A DNA stretch of 45,973 nucleotides from an uncultured Lachnospiraceae bacterium (GTDB taxonomy: Bacteria; Bacillota; Clostridia; Lachnospirales; Lachnospiraceae). Below are positions 14,864 to 22,732 of this stretch, one piece after another. The stretch's first letter is position 1. Each line of letters opens with the position of its first letter. Position numbers and translations under genes: made by a program. The notes under the pieces were generated by a model. The model was not told the DNA's origin. It did not search any database and was given only the letters and a program-made list of their open reading frames with translations. The stretch covers positions 1-45,973 of the forward strand of contig CATXUX010000030.1 in NCBI GenBank assembly GCA_958402795.1. Reading direction: 5' to 3'.

Positions 14864-15069
14864 ATCCCCGCACTTTCACTCGTAATCTTACTAAAGATCG
14901 TATTCACAAGATCAATAAGCTGATTTTTGAATATGAGCACGAGCGCTATGATCACGACCAGGATCAACAGAAGCTCGATCACAGACATTCCGGATTCATC
15001 CCGAAGCACCTGTACCCCATATTTCATTTTTTCTACGATTTTATTTCCCATTTTTCGTATCTTTCTCAT
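14860..15069 (-). CDS. flp: Flp-type pilin
   Basis: The 69-residue protein is a Flp1-like type IVb prepilin. It has a basic leader of about 27 residues ending in DESG and a mature part starting MSVIELLLILVVIIALVLIF. Glu at mature position 5 is the residue prepilins need. The likely cleavage is Gly-Met, made by the TadV-type peptidase two genes downstream. Mature pilin is only about 42 residues long, typical of Flp. It should polymerise into thin surface fibres used for adhesion. GGGAGGAG precedes the ATG at good spacing. Its stop overlaps the next start. It is encoded once, with no tandem pilin copies. Confidence 0.88.
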   Translation of the reverse strand: MRKIRKMGNKIVEKMKYGVQVLRDESGMSVIELLLILVVIIALVLIFKNQLIDLVNTIFSKITSESAGI

Positions 15070-15082
15070 TCAGACTCCTCCC

Positions 15083-16324
15083 TTATATCTGAATACTTAA
15101 AAACGCCGGAATAACAATGATAACCAATACGACTGCAAGCATAAGAAACATCGGGATCAGCATCTTCGTTCCTGCCTCTTCGCCAAGCTGCTTTGCCATA
15201 TTTTTTCTTTCTTCCAATGCTTCTTCTGCCTCCTGCTGTAAGAGTACAGTCAGTCCTCTTGTTCCTTTCTTTAAATTTTGAGAGAGCATTGTTCCGAATT
15301 TCCGGTACAGTTGAATCCCGCACCGTTCTCCAAAACGCTCATAGCACTCTCCTTCCGGCCTTCCATCCTGTATCTCACGCATGGTATATACCATTTCTTC
15401 ATACACAGCGCGTGTTCCTCTTGTTTCTTTCTGTTTCTCATAATCTTCTGCCAGACGCCGCCAGACATTCCGTACCGTCATCCCCGATCCAAGAAACAAC
15501 GTAAAGGAATTGATCATCTGCGGATAATCGAAGGACATCTGCCGTTCTCGTTTTTTCTTTTCTTCTTTTTTCTTCTGCCGTTCTGATTCGTAGAGCATCG
15601 CGGCGCCGACCATTCCCAGAAGCAATACAGCCGCCGCCCTGTAATTTTTTTGATACCGCCATGTTACTGCCTGATCTCCCACATACTTCGGAAGCGGCAT
15701 ATTCTCGACAGTCCGGCTCTCTTCATCCAGACGTACAGCCTCTTCCCTGAGGCCTTCAAGGAGCTGTTCCGTCCGGCTTTGTATGGGCGGGAAAAGGTTT
15801 GCATAAAAGACATATTCTTCCTTTTTATCACTGTACGTCATCAATGCTTTCAATTCGACCAGAGTTCCCTCCTCTGACAGATTTTCTGTCTGGAGTTCTC
15901 CCCGTGTATTGATTGCCTCATAATGATCCGTTTCCCACGAAACATGAATTCCCGTATCCGGAACTTCTTCCACCAGATTCAGATCATACCGCACTTCATC
16001 CAGGCTTTCATTTTCTCCCAGTACCAGTGTTTCCAGATTGGTCTTTGCCTCGGCAAAGACTGTCTGGATTTCTTCCTCTGTATATTCCTGTTCCGGAATC
16101 TGAACCGTATACGCGTCTTCCATGTCGCCAATCGCGACTTCCAGTTCCTCCTCTCTTTCCCCCTGTCCCTGCGGGTTTCTCACCACAAAACGATAACCAT
16201 CTTTCGTCTGCGGCAGACTACGGGAATTATCCGTGAGAAATACCAGTACAGATGCCGCCCCTGCCGATAGAATTATAAGTCCCATTCTGCCATATACCGG
16301 ATTCCATCTCTTCTTATACTTCAA
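15083..16324 (-). CDS. tadC: TadC-like inner-membrane platform protein with extracytoplasmic domain
   Basis: The 413-residue product ends in a type II secretion F domain: MSFDYPQMINSFTLFLGSGM, RRLAEDYEKQ, ERFGERCGIQLYRKFGTMLS and a last hydrophobic helix (FLMLAVVLVIIVIPAFL). This is the membrane platform of Tad pili. Unlike classical TadC (about 300 residues) it carries an N-terminal membrane anchor (residues about 13-31) and about 190 residues outside the membrane before a second helix (about 228-246). This extra domain resembles a beta-rich immunoglobulin-like fold by eye only (VSWETDHYEAINTRGEL). It overlaps the upstream tadB stop by 11 bp, so both are coupled. The extended N-terminus is common in Clostridia and probably faces the wall. 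Confidence 0.82.
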   Translation of the reverse strand: MKYKKRWNPVYGRMGLIILSAGAASVLVFLTDNSRSLPQTKDGYRFVVRNPQGQGEREEELEVAIGDMEDAYTVQIPEQEYTEEEIQTVFAEAKTNLETLVLGENESLDEVRYDLNLVEEVPDTGIHVSWETDHYEAINTRGELQTENLSEEGTLVELKALMTYSDKKEEYVFYANLFPPIQSRTEQLLEGLREEAVRLDEESRTVENMPLPKYVGDQAVTWRYQKNYRAAAVLLLGMVGAAMLYESERQKKKEEKKKRERQMSFDYPQMINSFTLFLGSGMTVRNVWRRLAEDYEKQKETRGTRAVYEEMVYTMREIQDGRPEGECYERFGERCGIQLYRKFGTMLSQNLKKGTRGLTVLLQQEAEEALEERKNMAKQLGEEAGTKMLIPMFLMLAVVLVIIVIPAFLSIQI

Positions 16325-17030
16325 TCTGTATCATCTTCCCTCCCATTCTGTAGGCGAACGCGTAGATTCCCAGGCAGACACTCATCATGAGGATTCCCGC
16401 CGGATTTCCATATAAAATAGAAAGAAATTCCGGAAACGCCATGCGCATATACAGTACCATTCCAAGCGGAATCATACACATCACCTGAAATTCCAGCCGT
16501 TTTGACGTCAGCATCGTCTGAATCTCCCGTTCCGTCTCAATCTTTCCGCTTATGATCTTGATGGAAGATTTCAGAATTGCTATGCTGTCTCCTCCGGTTC
16601 GTTTTGCCACGGAAAACACCATGACAAATTGTTCTACATCTTCCTGCCGGACGCGTGTTGAAAAATCACGCAATACCTGTTCTGCCGTCTGGTTCATATC
16701 CATCTTGTGAACCATCAGCTCAAATTCTTCACAGATCCGGCTTTCTTTTTTGTACAGCGCCGAAAGTTCTTTCTCTGCCGCACGTATTGCATTCTCCACG
16801 GAATATCCGGTTTTCAGCGACGACGACATCATCTGCATGGCATCCCGGAACTGGCCCCTGAATACGAGTTCCTTCTTCCTGCAGCATTCTTCCCTCCACT
16901 GACGGAAGTAAAGAATCCCGATCGGAATCAGCACAACTCCTGCAATCCATGAATTATAAAACAAATATGCCAGTACAGTTACCAGAAGAACTGCCTGCAG
17001 CGCAGCCGCCGCATATTCTTTATTTGCAAT
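16314..17030 (-). CDS. tadB: TadB-like inner-membrane platform protein, unusual start
   Basis: The product is a type II secretion F-domain protein: FRDAMQMMSSSLKTGYSVEN, EEFELMVHKMDMNQTAEQVL, FVMVFSVAKRTGGDSIAILK and a C-terminal pair of membrane helices. With TadC it forms the inner-membrane platform for the ATPase. The frame has no ATG or GTG where the family starts. An in-frame TTG at 16964 would cut into the first membrane helix; an ATT at 17030 restores the normal N-terminus (ANKEYAAAALQAVLLVTVLA) and overlaps the tadA stop. I give the longer form, with a rare AUU start as the likely solution, but a frameshift-type coupling from tadA is also possible. The domain call is firm, the start is not. 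Confidence 0.75.
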   Translation of the reverse strand: MANKEYAAAALQAVLLVTVLAYLFYNSWIAGVVLIPIGILYFRQWREECCRKKELVFRGQFRDAMQMMSSSLKTGYSVENAIRAAEKELSALYKKESRICEEFELMVHKMDMNQTAEQVLRDFSTRVRQEDVEQFVMVFSVAKRTGGDSIAILKSSIKIISGKIETEREIQTMLTSKRLEFQVMCMIPLGMVLYMRMAFPEFLSILYGNPAGILMMSVCLGIYAFAYRMGGKMIQIEV

Positions 17031-18240
17031 ATCCTGCTGAAAGGAGCTTGTCCCGGTAAACCAGGTCTTCCACCTTCATAAGTTTTCCCTGAACTTTTTC
17101 ATTCTTCATCCCCTCCTCCTGAAATTCATATAGTGTGTGCGTTTGAATTTTTCCCTCTTCATAACCGAGTACCTCAACGATCTGCAGCACTTTTCTTGTT
17201 TTATCCCGCAGCCGTCCCAGATGGATGATAATATCCAGCGCCGATACGATCTGTCTCTGGATCGCCGCAAGCGGCAGGTCGATTCCCATCATCATCATGG
17301 TTTCCAAACGGTGAAGCATATCGGTCGGATTGTTGGCATGTCCGGTAGACATCGACCCACTGTGGCCATTGAGCATTGCCGATGAAATCATGTCCACGGT
17401 CTCTTCCCCGCGGACCTCTCCCACCAGGATCCGGTCCGGCCGCATCCGCAGCGCGGACTTGAGCAGATCCCGGACTGTTACCGCTCCTTCTCCCTCCAGA
17501 TTCGGACCGCGTGCCTCAAGGCGTACCAGATTCGGAACCCCTTTGATCTGCAGTTCCGCATTATCCTCTATTGTTATGATTCTCTCATCTTTCGGGATAA
17601 AATCCGACAGCGCGTTTAAAAATGTCGTCTTTCCGGATCCGGTTCCTCCGCTGATAAAAATATTGTACTTCGACCGGACCAGCATTTTCAGAAATTCCAC
17701 GGCCTCCTCTGAGATGCTTCCCCATGCAGTCAACTGCTCCATTGTGACTTTCTCTTTCGGGAACTTTCGAATCGTCATGATCGGTCCGTTGAGCGCGACC
17801 GGCTTCATGACCACGTTCACTCTCGATCCGTCCTCCAGTCTGGCATCCACGATCGGTGAAAGTTCATTGACATACCGGTTTGTTCCGGCGACAATCTGCT
17901 GGATCACATCCTCCAGTTTTCCTTCCGACATAAATTTTCGTTCAGAGCGGCAGATTCTCCCATCTCTTTCAAGAAAAATATCATCTGTTCCATTGACCAT
18001 AATTTCCGTAATGGATTCGTCCTCCACAAGTTCCTGAAGGACATCCAGTTTCCGGAAAGAATGAAACAACTGGCGGCTGAGCCTGATCTGTTCCTGCAGC
18101 GGAAGATACTCTTCCCCGGCATATTCTTTCAGCACTTCATAGATCAGCTCTTCCAGTTCATCGTCTTCCATATCTCTCGTCAGGTCGAGCCGCTCCATCA
18201 CCCGGTCATATAACTGTTCTTCTTGTACGGCCAACTGCAT
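17020..18240 (-). CDS. tadA: Tad secretion ATPase (TadA/CpaF)
   Basis: The 406-residue product is a complete CpaF-type secretion ATPase. It has an N-terminal helical domain, then ITEIMVNGTDDIFLERDG, Walker A GGTGSGKT (residues 198-205), an Asp box (ITIEDNAELQ), Walker B with its Glu (DRILVGEVRGEETVDM) and the His box STGHANN. It powers pilus extension (and probably retraction) as a hexamer at the cytoplasmic face. Its start overlaps the tadZ stop by one base, and its stop lies inside the tadB start region. All catalytic residues are present, so the Tad system looks energised. Confidence 0.95.
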   Translation of the reverse strand: MQLAVQEEQLYDRVMERLDLTRDMEDDELEELIYEVLKEYAGEEYLPLQEQIRLSRQLFHSFRKLDVLQELVEDESITEIMVNGTDDIFLERDGRICRSERKFMSEGKLEDVIQQIVAGTNRYVNELSPIVDARLEDGSRVNVVMKPVALNGPIMTIRKFPKEKVTMEQLTAWGSISEEAVEFLKMLVRSKYNIFISGGTGSGKTTFLNALSDFIPKDERIITIEDNAELQIKGVPNLVRLEARGPNLEGEGAVTVRDLLKSALRMRPDRILVGEVRGEETVDMISSAMLNGHSGSMSTGHANNPTDMLHRLETMMMMGIDLPLAAIQRQIVSALDIIIHLGRLRDKTRKVLQIVEVLGYEEGKIQTHTLYEFQEEGMKNEKVQGKLMKVEDLVYRDKLLSAGYCK

Positions 18241-19145
18241 TACCCCATTTTCTTCTGTATTGTCTTTTCCAGTACATGTTCCAGTCCGGTCTTCCGAAGA
18301 TTTTCCGTATATTCCGCGAGCTTTGCCATTGCCGCCTTTTCTTCAATATACGGTGTATAAACCGTCCCGCATGCGGCGAGAATTCCAAACAGTCCATTCA
18401 CACTGTCTCCAAGATCCAGTATGATCTTCTCATAGATGCACTGTTCAAGAAGCTGCCCAAACAGCTCGAGCCATTCCTGCTCTTTCACCGCCTGCATATC
18501 CTGCACATGGCACATCGGCCGTATGTAATCCAGCTTTCCTGCCTGGACTGCCATCATGCTGACACGAATTCCGAGGTTGCCTCTTTTTTGCCGGGCATAA
18601 TACAGCAGATCTGCCAGATTTTCTCCGGAATGATCCGGAAAATAAAATGCGTTCCCCGCATACTCCTCCAGATTCAGATAAAGAACCGGTACTTTTTCCG
18701 CCAGCTCCTTTCCCAGTTTTATCGCAAATCTGGTCTTACCGATCCTGTGAATCGGCGAATATATGCCGATCAGTTCTCCGTCCCCGGCTTCCACTGTTCG
18801 TGCGGGCGGTTCCCGCTTTACTTCTGCTTCCAAAATCTGCGCCCAGATCGCATCCGCACTCTGATACCGGTAGATCCGTGTTTCATTTTGAGCCACCGGT
18901 TTCTCCGTGCTTTTGACTAAAACAAATCGTTCCTCTGCCGGAATTCTTTCCCGGAATTTCTGCGGATATTCTTCCCCGATCAGCAGCAGATGTATCGTCT
19001 TCTGCCGCGCAAAATTCCGAAGCTCCTCCATCGTGCAAAACAGATAGAACCGCACCTCCATCTCTTTGTTTTGTCCGAGCATCCTCAGTAAGTTTCTGGC
19101 ATACTGTTGCTCTTTGTCACAAATCACAAAATTTCGTTCATGCAA
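18240..19145 (-). CDS. tadZ: TadZ/CpaE-like pilus-localisation protein
   Basis: From TTG at 19145 the product has about 301 residues: a receiver-like N-terminal region (VICDKEQQYARNLLRML, LLLIGEEYPQ) and a MinD/ParA-like C-terminal domain (GELIGIYSPIHRIGKTRFAI). The P-loop is deviant (SPIHRIGKT instead of KGGVGKT), and the Asp of YEKIILDLGDSVNGLF stands at the Walker B position. TadZ proteins place the pilus machine at the cell pole and often have weak ATPase motifs. TTG is chosen because AGGAGGG sits seven bases upstream; upstream codons belong to a structured leader. It is the first gene of the Tad operon, and its stop overlaps the tadA ATG. Confidence 0.82.
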   Translation of the reverse strand: MHERNFVICDKEQQYARNLLRMLGQNKEMEVRFYLFCTMEELRNFARQKTIHLLLIGEEYPQKFRERIPAEERFVLVKSTEKPVAQNETRIYRYQSADAIWAQILEAEVKREPPARTVEAGDGELIGIYSPIHRIGKTRFAIKLGKELAEKVPVLYLNLEEYAGNAFYFPDHSGENLADLLYYARQKRGNLGIRVSMMAVQAGKLDYIRPMCHVQDMQAVKEQEWLELFGQLLEQCIYEKIILDLGDSVNGLFGILAACGTVYTPYIEEKAAMAKLAEYTENLRKTGLEHVLEKTIQKKMG

Positions 19146-19372
19146 CTTATCCCTCCTGTTCTGAAAATCTGTTGCCACGCAGTGTATCGCGTGGTTTTGT
19201 CGTCGCGTACAGCAACACAACCTCCTCTTGTCTTTCAATTCTGAAAAACTTCTGCGAGTCTGCAGTATGATAAAACGAACCAGTCAAGTCTCCTGCGAAA
19301 GACCTGATGGCAAGAGCATACCGGCTCGGAACCGATCCGGTATGAACCAGCAGATGTGATGTCTGCTGTGTG
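19146..19372 (-). ncRNA. Structured 5' leader of the Tad operon
   Basis: The predicted transcript runs about 228 nt before the tadZ TTG and can form four hairpins: a 7-bp stem at 19348-19368, an 8-bp perfect stem at 19317-19344, a longer interrupted stem at 19280-19310 and a 6-bp stem at 19175-19194. The first begins almost at the predicted transcription start. I do not recognise a known riboswitch class; the c-di-GMP-I and c-di-GMP-II consensus elements are not evident. No terminator-type U-run follows the hairpins, so control of translation or RNA stability fits better than attenuation. An open frame crosses it (19147-19389) but starts upstream of the promoter's start site. Confidence 0.5.
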
Positions 19373-19378
19373 AATCGT

Positions 19379-19407
19379 ATTATAAACACATCATTTGAGT
19401 TTGTCCA
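19379..19407 (-). promoter_or_regulatory. Tad operon promoter
   Basis: TGGACA (19402-19407) and a perfect TATAAT (19379-19384) are separated by exactly 17 bp on the minus strand. Transcription should start near 19372. One mismatch from consensus in each six-base pair of boxes taken together makes this a strong vegetative promoter. Confidence 0.75.
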
Positions 19408-19443
19408 GATGTAAATTAAAATTTGCAGTTTTTTGTGAAATCC

Positions 19444-19653
19444 TCACAAATTTTGAAAAATCATAATTCCATAAAGGAGACATACCCCCGGAATACCAAG
19501 ACTTCCGCTTGTCAAAAAAGAAACTGCATTCAATCCTACTTTCCATGCGTTTCCGTCCGGAAGTATGTATTGGTTGATGAAAAAGATCAGTCCCATGCCA
19601 AGAAGTGCACGGATGAAAAAATTTACAAGAAAAGACGCCGGTTTTCGTTCCAT
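19444..19653 (-). CDS. bofA: Pro-sigma-K processing regulator BofA family
   Basis: The product of 69 residues has two hydrophobic segments and the diagnostic C-terminal BofA stretch: VGLNAVSFLTSGSLGIPGVC followed by LLYGIMIF. BofA holds the SpoIVFB protease inactive in the outer forespore membrane until the forespore signals. In Clostridia without SpoIVFB its role is less clear. The ATG at 19653 is chosen because AGGAGG lies six bases upstream; an ATG 11 codons earlier has no ribosome site. It lies between the deaminase gene and the Tad operon, same strand, 112 bp after the deaminase stop. No clear terminator lies between it and the Tad promoter. Confidence 0.82.
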   Translation of the reverse strand: MERKPASFLVNFFIRALLGMGLIFFINQYILPDGNAWKVGLNAVSFLTSGSLGIPGVCLLYGIMIFQNL

Positions 19654-19765
19654 AGATTCCTCCTGCGCAGGATTTCCTGCTTTCATTTAGTTATCTATAT
19701 GCCGCCGGCGTCCTTTTTATACCGGAGTATTTCTGTTTTCCACACAGAACCTGCTCAGATTCCCC

Positions 19766-20254
19766 CTATAGCTGAATCCGTATTTCACGTTCCGTCCTGT
19801 GGTATGGATGATATGCAACCCCCGCCGCATCCATCATACGTTTTGACGCGATCACACTTGGTGTGTCCGCATACTTATCACAGTCATAGATGACTTCCTG
19901 AATCCCGGACTGAATGATTGCCTTTGCACATTCATTACACGGAAACAGCGATACATACATTCTTGCCCCTTTCAGGCTGGATCCCTCGTAATTCAGTATG
20001 GCGTTCAACTCGCTGTGCGTCGTGTATGCATACTTCGTCTCAAGCGGATCGTCTCCTTCCCGCTTCCAAGGAAATTCATCATCCGAGCATCCCCTCGGCA
20101 TTCCGTTGTATCCCATTGACAGGATTTTGTTATCCGGACTCACGATGCAGCAGCCGACTTGTGTCCCCGGATCTTTTGAACGCATACCGGAAAGTTTTGC
20201 TACGCCCATAAAATACTCATCCCAGGATAGATAATCCTTTCTTTTGTCAGACAT
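19766..20254 (-). CDS. comEB: Deoxycytidylate deaminase (ComEB type)
   Basis: The 162-residue product converts dCMP to dUMP for thymidylate synthesis. The zinc site is HSE (in YAYTTHSELNAILNY) plus PCNEC (in SLFPCNECAKAIIQSG). The N-terminal LSWDEYFMGVAKLSGMRSKD and the GYNGMPRGCSDDEFPW loop are typical of the family, which is known for allosteric control by dCTP and dTTP. The ATG follows a GAAAGGAGAGAAATG context and lies 17 bp after the stop of the TsaC-phosphatase fusion, so both should be one transcript. In many Firmicutes this order (ywlC, ywlE, rpiB, upp, comEB) is extended; here rpiB and upp are missing from between. Confidence 0.93.
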   Translation of the reverse strand: MSDKRKDYLSWDEYFMGVAKLSGMRSKDPGTQVGCCIVSPDNKILSMGYNGMPRGCSDDEFPWKREGDDPLETKYAYTTHSELNAILNYEGSSLKGARMYVSLFPCNECAKAIIQSGIQEVIYDCDKYADTPSVIASKRMMDAAGVAYHPYHRTEREIRIQL

Positions 20255-20271
20255 TCATTTCTCTCCTTTCT

Positions 20272-21792
20272 TTACTGCTCTGCATAAGAATTTAATATTT
20301 CAGTCAACTTATCAATTTCCTGAAAAAGCTTTTCCATACATTCTCCATATGCGTTCAGCGCCTGTCCATATGGATCCGGGATTCCATCCTCATCCCCCAC
20401 AAATTCACTCAGTGTATAAATCTTGCTTTCTTCCCCATACTGCTCTCTTAATTTTATTTTTTCGCTCTCTTCCATCGTCAGGACCAGAATATCTTCAGCT
20501 ATGTCATCTTCTGAAAATGCCGTGGCAGTATGTCCCTCCAGCGTCATTCCTGCGCTCTTCATCAGCGCCTCCGCTTTCTGATTCGGCGGTTCGGGGAAAA
20601 GCACGACCATTCCCCGTGAGTCGATCACATATTCCTGAAGCAGTTTTTTGTGCCTGAGCATCTCTGCCGCCATCGGTCCCCGGCAGGTATCACTGCTGCA
20701 TACGAATATGATCCGTCTGAACCTCTGCTTCTTTACTATCGCCGCCGCAGAAACCCATGTATGCCCCGCTGCCTTTTCCAGACGGTTCATGACCGCTTTT
20801 CCAATTCCCTGCAGCGCAAACGACTCGCTATAGATTTCATCCACATCCTCTGCGTCAAATTCGCGCAGCACTGCATACAGATTTCGTGCGATCGTTTCCT
20901 CATGTTCACGGCTTCCGACATTCTTGACGAGTCCGGTCGTATAATAATGCAGCGTTTCCTCTGTTGCAATAATCCCGACATGCTTTCCGTTCTGCGCCGC
21001 AGCATAAGCGAGCTGGCGAATTGCCAGCACCTCCTCCCGGATATTTCCCTCCACGATCGTCAGCTTTGCTTTCGGGGCATAGTGCCGGTACTTCATTCCC
21101 GGCGCTTTCGGAGGTTCATTGCTCTCATTGCCGAGAAGCGTTTCATCAACACTGACCTCGCCGATCACCTCCTGCAGCATCCCCACAGTAATTGCTCCCG
21201 GACGCAATATCATCGGCGGCTCCACCGTCAGATCCAGAATCGTTGATTCCAGACCGATCTCAACGCTGCCCCCATCCAGTATCATATCAATCTTCCCGTC
21301 AAGATCCTCCGCCACATGTTCTGCCCGGGTAGGACTCGGACGACCGGAAGTATTCGCACTCGGCGCCGATACAAATCCGCCGGCTGCCCGGATCAATTCC
21401 CGCGCTATCGGGTTACTCGGCATACGCACTGCAACCGTATCCAGTCCCCCCGTTGTTCCGTAGGGAACCTCCGGAGTCTTCTGAAAAATCATGGTCAGCG
21501 GTCCCGGCCAGAAATAGTACGCCAGCCGCTCCACATTCCACGGAATACGCATAGCAACCCGTTCCAGATCCGTCAGGTCCGCAATGTGTACGATCAGCGG
21601 ATTATCCGACGGTCTGCCTTTTGCCGCATACGTTTTTTTTGCCGCTTCTTCATCCAGTGCATTCGCTCCCAGTCCATATACCGTCTCTGTCGGGAAAGCG
21701 ACAAGACCTCCCTTTTTCAGAATATCTCCTGCTTCCTGAATAACACGCATATCAATATCATGTTCATCTATTTTCTTTATTACTGTCTTCAT
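20272..21792 (-). CDS. TsaC/Sua5 threonylcarbamoyl-AMP synthase fused to a low-molecular-weight tyrosine phosphatase
   Basis: The 506-residue product joins two enzymes that are usually separate neighbours (YwlC and YwlE of Bacillus). Residues about 1-350 form a Sua5-type enzyme: GGLVAFPTETVYGLGANALD, KGRPSDNPLIVHI, ADGGLDTVAVRMPSN-like segments and a C-terminal Sua5 domain. It makes threonylcarbamoyl-AMP for the t6A modification of ANN-reading tRNAs. Residues about 358-506 are a low-molecular-weight phosphatase: VCSSDTCRGPMAAEML contains the catalytic CX5R (Cys365, Arg371), and DPYG holds the general acid Asp473. Both halves look intact. Phosphatases of this group remove phosphate from Tyr or Arg. 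The gene lies in an operon with the dCMP deaminase. Why the fusion exists is unknown; stoichiometry or convenience are equally possible. Confidence 0.93.
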   Translation of the reverse strand: MKTVIKKIDEHDIDMRVIQEAGDILKKGGLVAFPTETVYGLGANALDEEAAKKTYAAKGRPSDNPLIVHIADLTDLERVAMRIPWNVERLAYYFWPGPLTMIFQKTPEVPYGTTGGLDTVAVRMPSNPIARELIRAAGGFVSAPSANTSGRPSPTRAEHVAEDLDGKIDMILDGGSVEIGLESTILDLTVEPPMILRPGAITVGMLQEVIGEVSVDETLLGNESNEPPKAPGMKYRHYAPKAKLTIVEGNIREEVLAIRQLAYAAAQNGKHVGIIATEETLHYYTTGLVKNVGSREHEETIARNLYAVLREFDAEDVDEIYSESFALQGIGKAVMNRLEKAAGHTWVSAAAIVKKQRFRRIIFVCSSDTCRGPMAAEMLRHKKLLQEYVIDSRGMVVLFPEPPNQKAEALMKSAGMTLEGHTATAFSEDDIAEDILVLTMEESEKIKLREQYGEESKIYTLSEFVGDEDGIPDPYGQALNAYGECMEKLFQEIDKLTEILNSYAEQ

Positions 21793-21906
21793 GTGTCTAT
21801 GATCTTCTTTCCATAATATCCGTTCCTGATTGTTGCTCTGTCAACATGTATTATAACACCGTTTCTATGAAAAAAAAATCTTTCTTTTCCTGCAAACCTA
21901 CTTTTT

Positions 21907-22656
21907 TTATTCCTGTTTTTTGTTCTCTTCGGCGTATGTCCGGATTCCCTGCGTGATTGCCTCTGCAAGTTTCTGCTGATATTCTTCCGTATTCAGCCGG
22001 TCGGCCTCCTCTTTGTTGCTCAAAAAGCCGCATTCCACAATGATTGCCGGGACCTCTGTGCGCTTCAGCAGATAATATGTATCATTTGCTTTCGCCTGCC
22101 GTGTATTATCCGGATCCGCTCCCAGCAATGCTTCCTGCATTACTTTTGCAGCCTTTTCCCCTTCCCCGGAGTGGGTGTAATAAAATACTTGTGCTCCATG
22201 GATACTTTCCTGACCGTAACTGTTCTGGTGGATACTCACTGCCAGCAATGGTTTTTTTTCGTTGATGAGCGTAACCCTTGTTTTCATGTCTTCCACCTTG
22301 GAATCTGCCAGTCCGTTTTCATCTTCCCGTGTCATGATTACCTGATACCCCTCCGTCTCGAGACATTTTTGTAGTTTTTTGGAAATAGATAAGTTTACAT
22401 CCTTTTCCAAAGCACCGTTTATACCCACTTTCCCCGGATCACTGCCGCCATGCCCGCTGTCCACAACGATCACCGCTGCGTCCTTTTGCCCTTCCACTTC
22501 TTTCTCTGCCTGCGCGGCTGTTTCCTCTGCCTCCTCTGTTCGATCTGCCGATCGAAGCAGCCAGTCCCCGAGCATTTGGATCCCGGCTGTCATTCCACAC
22601 AGGATCAGCACCCCAAGAACAATCCCGGCTTTTCTTCGTATATTCCCTTTTTGCAC
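21907..22656 (-). CDS. cwlD: N-acetylmuramoyl-L-alanine amidase (CwlD-like)
   Basis: The 249-residue product has an N-terminal membrane segment (VLGVLILCGMTAGIQML) and an amidase_3 domain. Zinc-binding motifs are DSGHGGSDPG (His), LEKDVNLSISKKL (Glu), SIHQNS (His) and IIVECGFLSNKEEAD (catalytic Glu). CwlD removes the stem peptide from muramic acid during spore cortex formation so that muramic-delta-lactam can form; a general wall role cannot be excluded. It lies downstream of the GH18 gene on the same strand, with 76 bp between. The next gene, the TsaC fusion, is 114 bp beyond. The frame is complete and no lipobox is present. Confidence 0.88.
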   Translation of the reverse strand: MQKGNIRRKAGIVLGVLILCGMTAGIQMLGDWLLRSADRTEEAEETAAQAEKEVEGQKDAAVIVVDSGHGGSDPGKVGINGALEKDVNLSISKKLQKCLETEGYQVIMTREDENGLADSKVEDMKTRVTLINEKKPLLAVSIHQNSYGQESIHGAQVFYYTHSGEGEKAAKVMQEALLGADPDNTRQAKANDTYYLLKRTEVPAIIVECGFLSNKEEADRLNTEEYQQKLAEAITQGIRTYAEENKKQE

Positions 22657-22732
22657 GCAAAAACATCCCCCTTTGTCATATCTGTATATTATATGCCAAA
22701 AGGAGATGTCTCTTTCATAAAACTGCTGCAGA

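Noticed and set aside
19146..19372. c-di-GMP riboswitch upstream of the Tad operon
   Set aside because: Neither the class I core with its GAAA tetraloop and ACGCAAAG segment nor the class II pseudoknot sequence can be matched in the right order.
19147..19389. An 80-codon open frame upstream of tadZ
   Set aside because: Its start lies upstream of the predicted transcription start, it has no good ribosome site and it overlaps four hairpins; a leader RNA explains it better.
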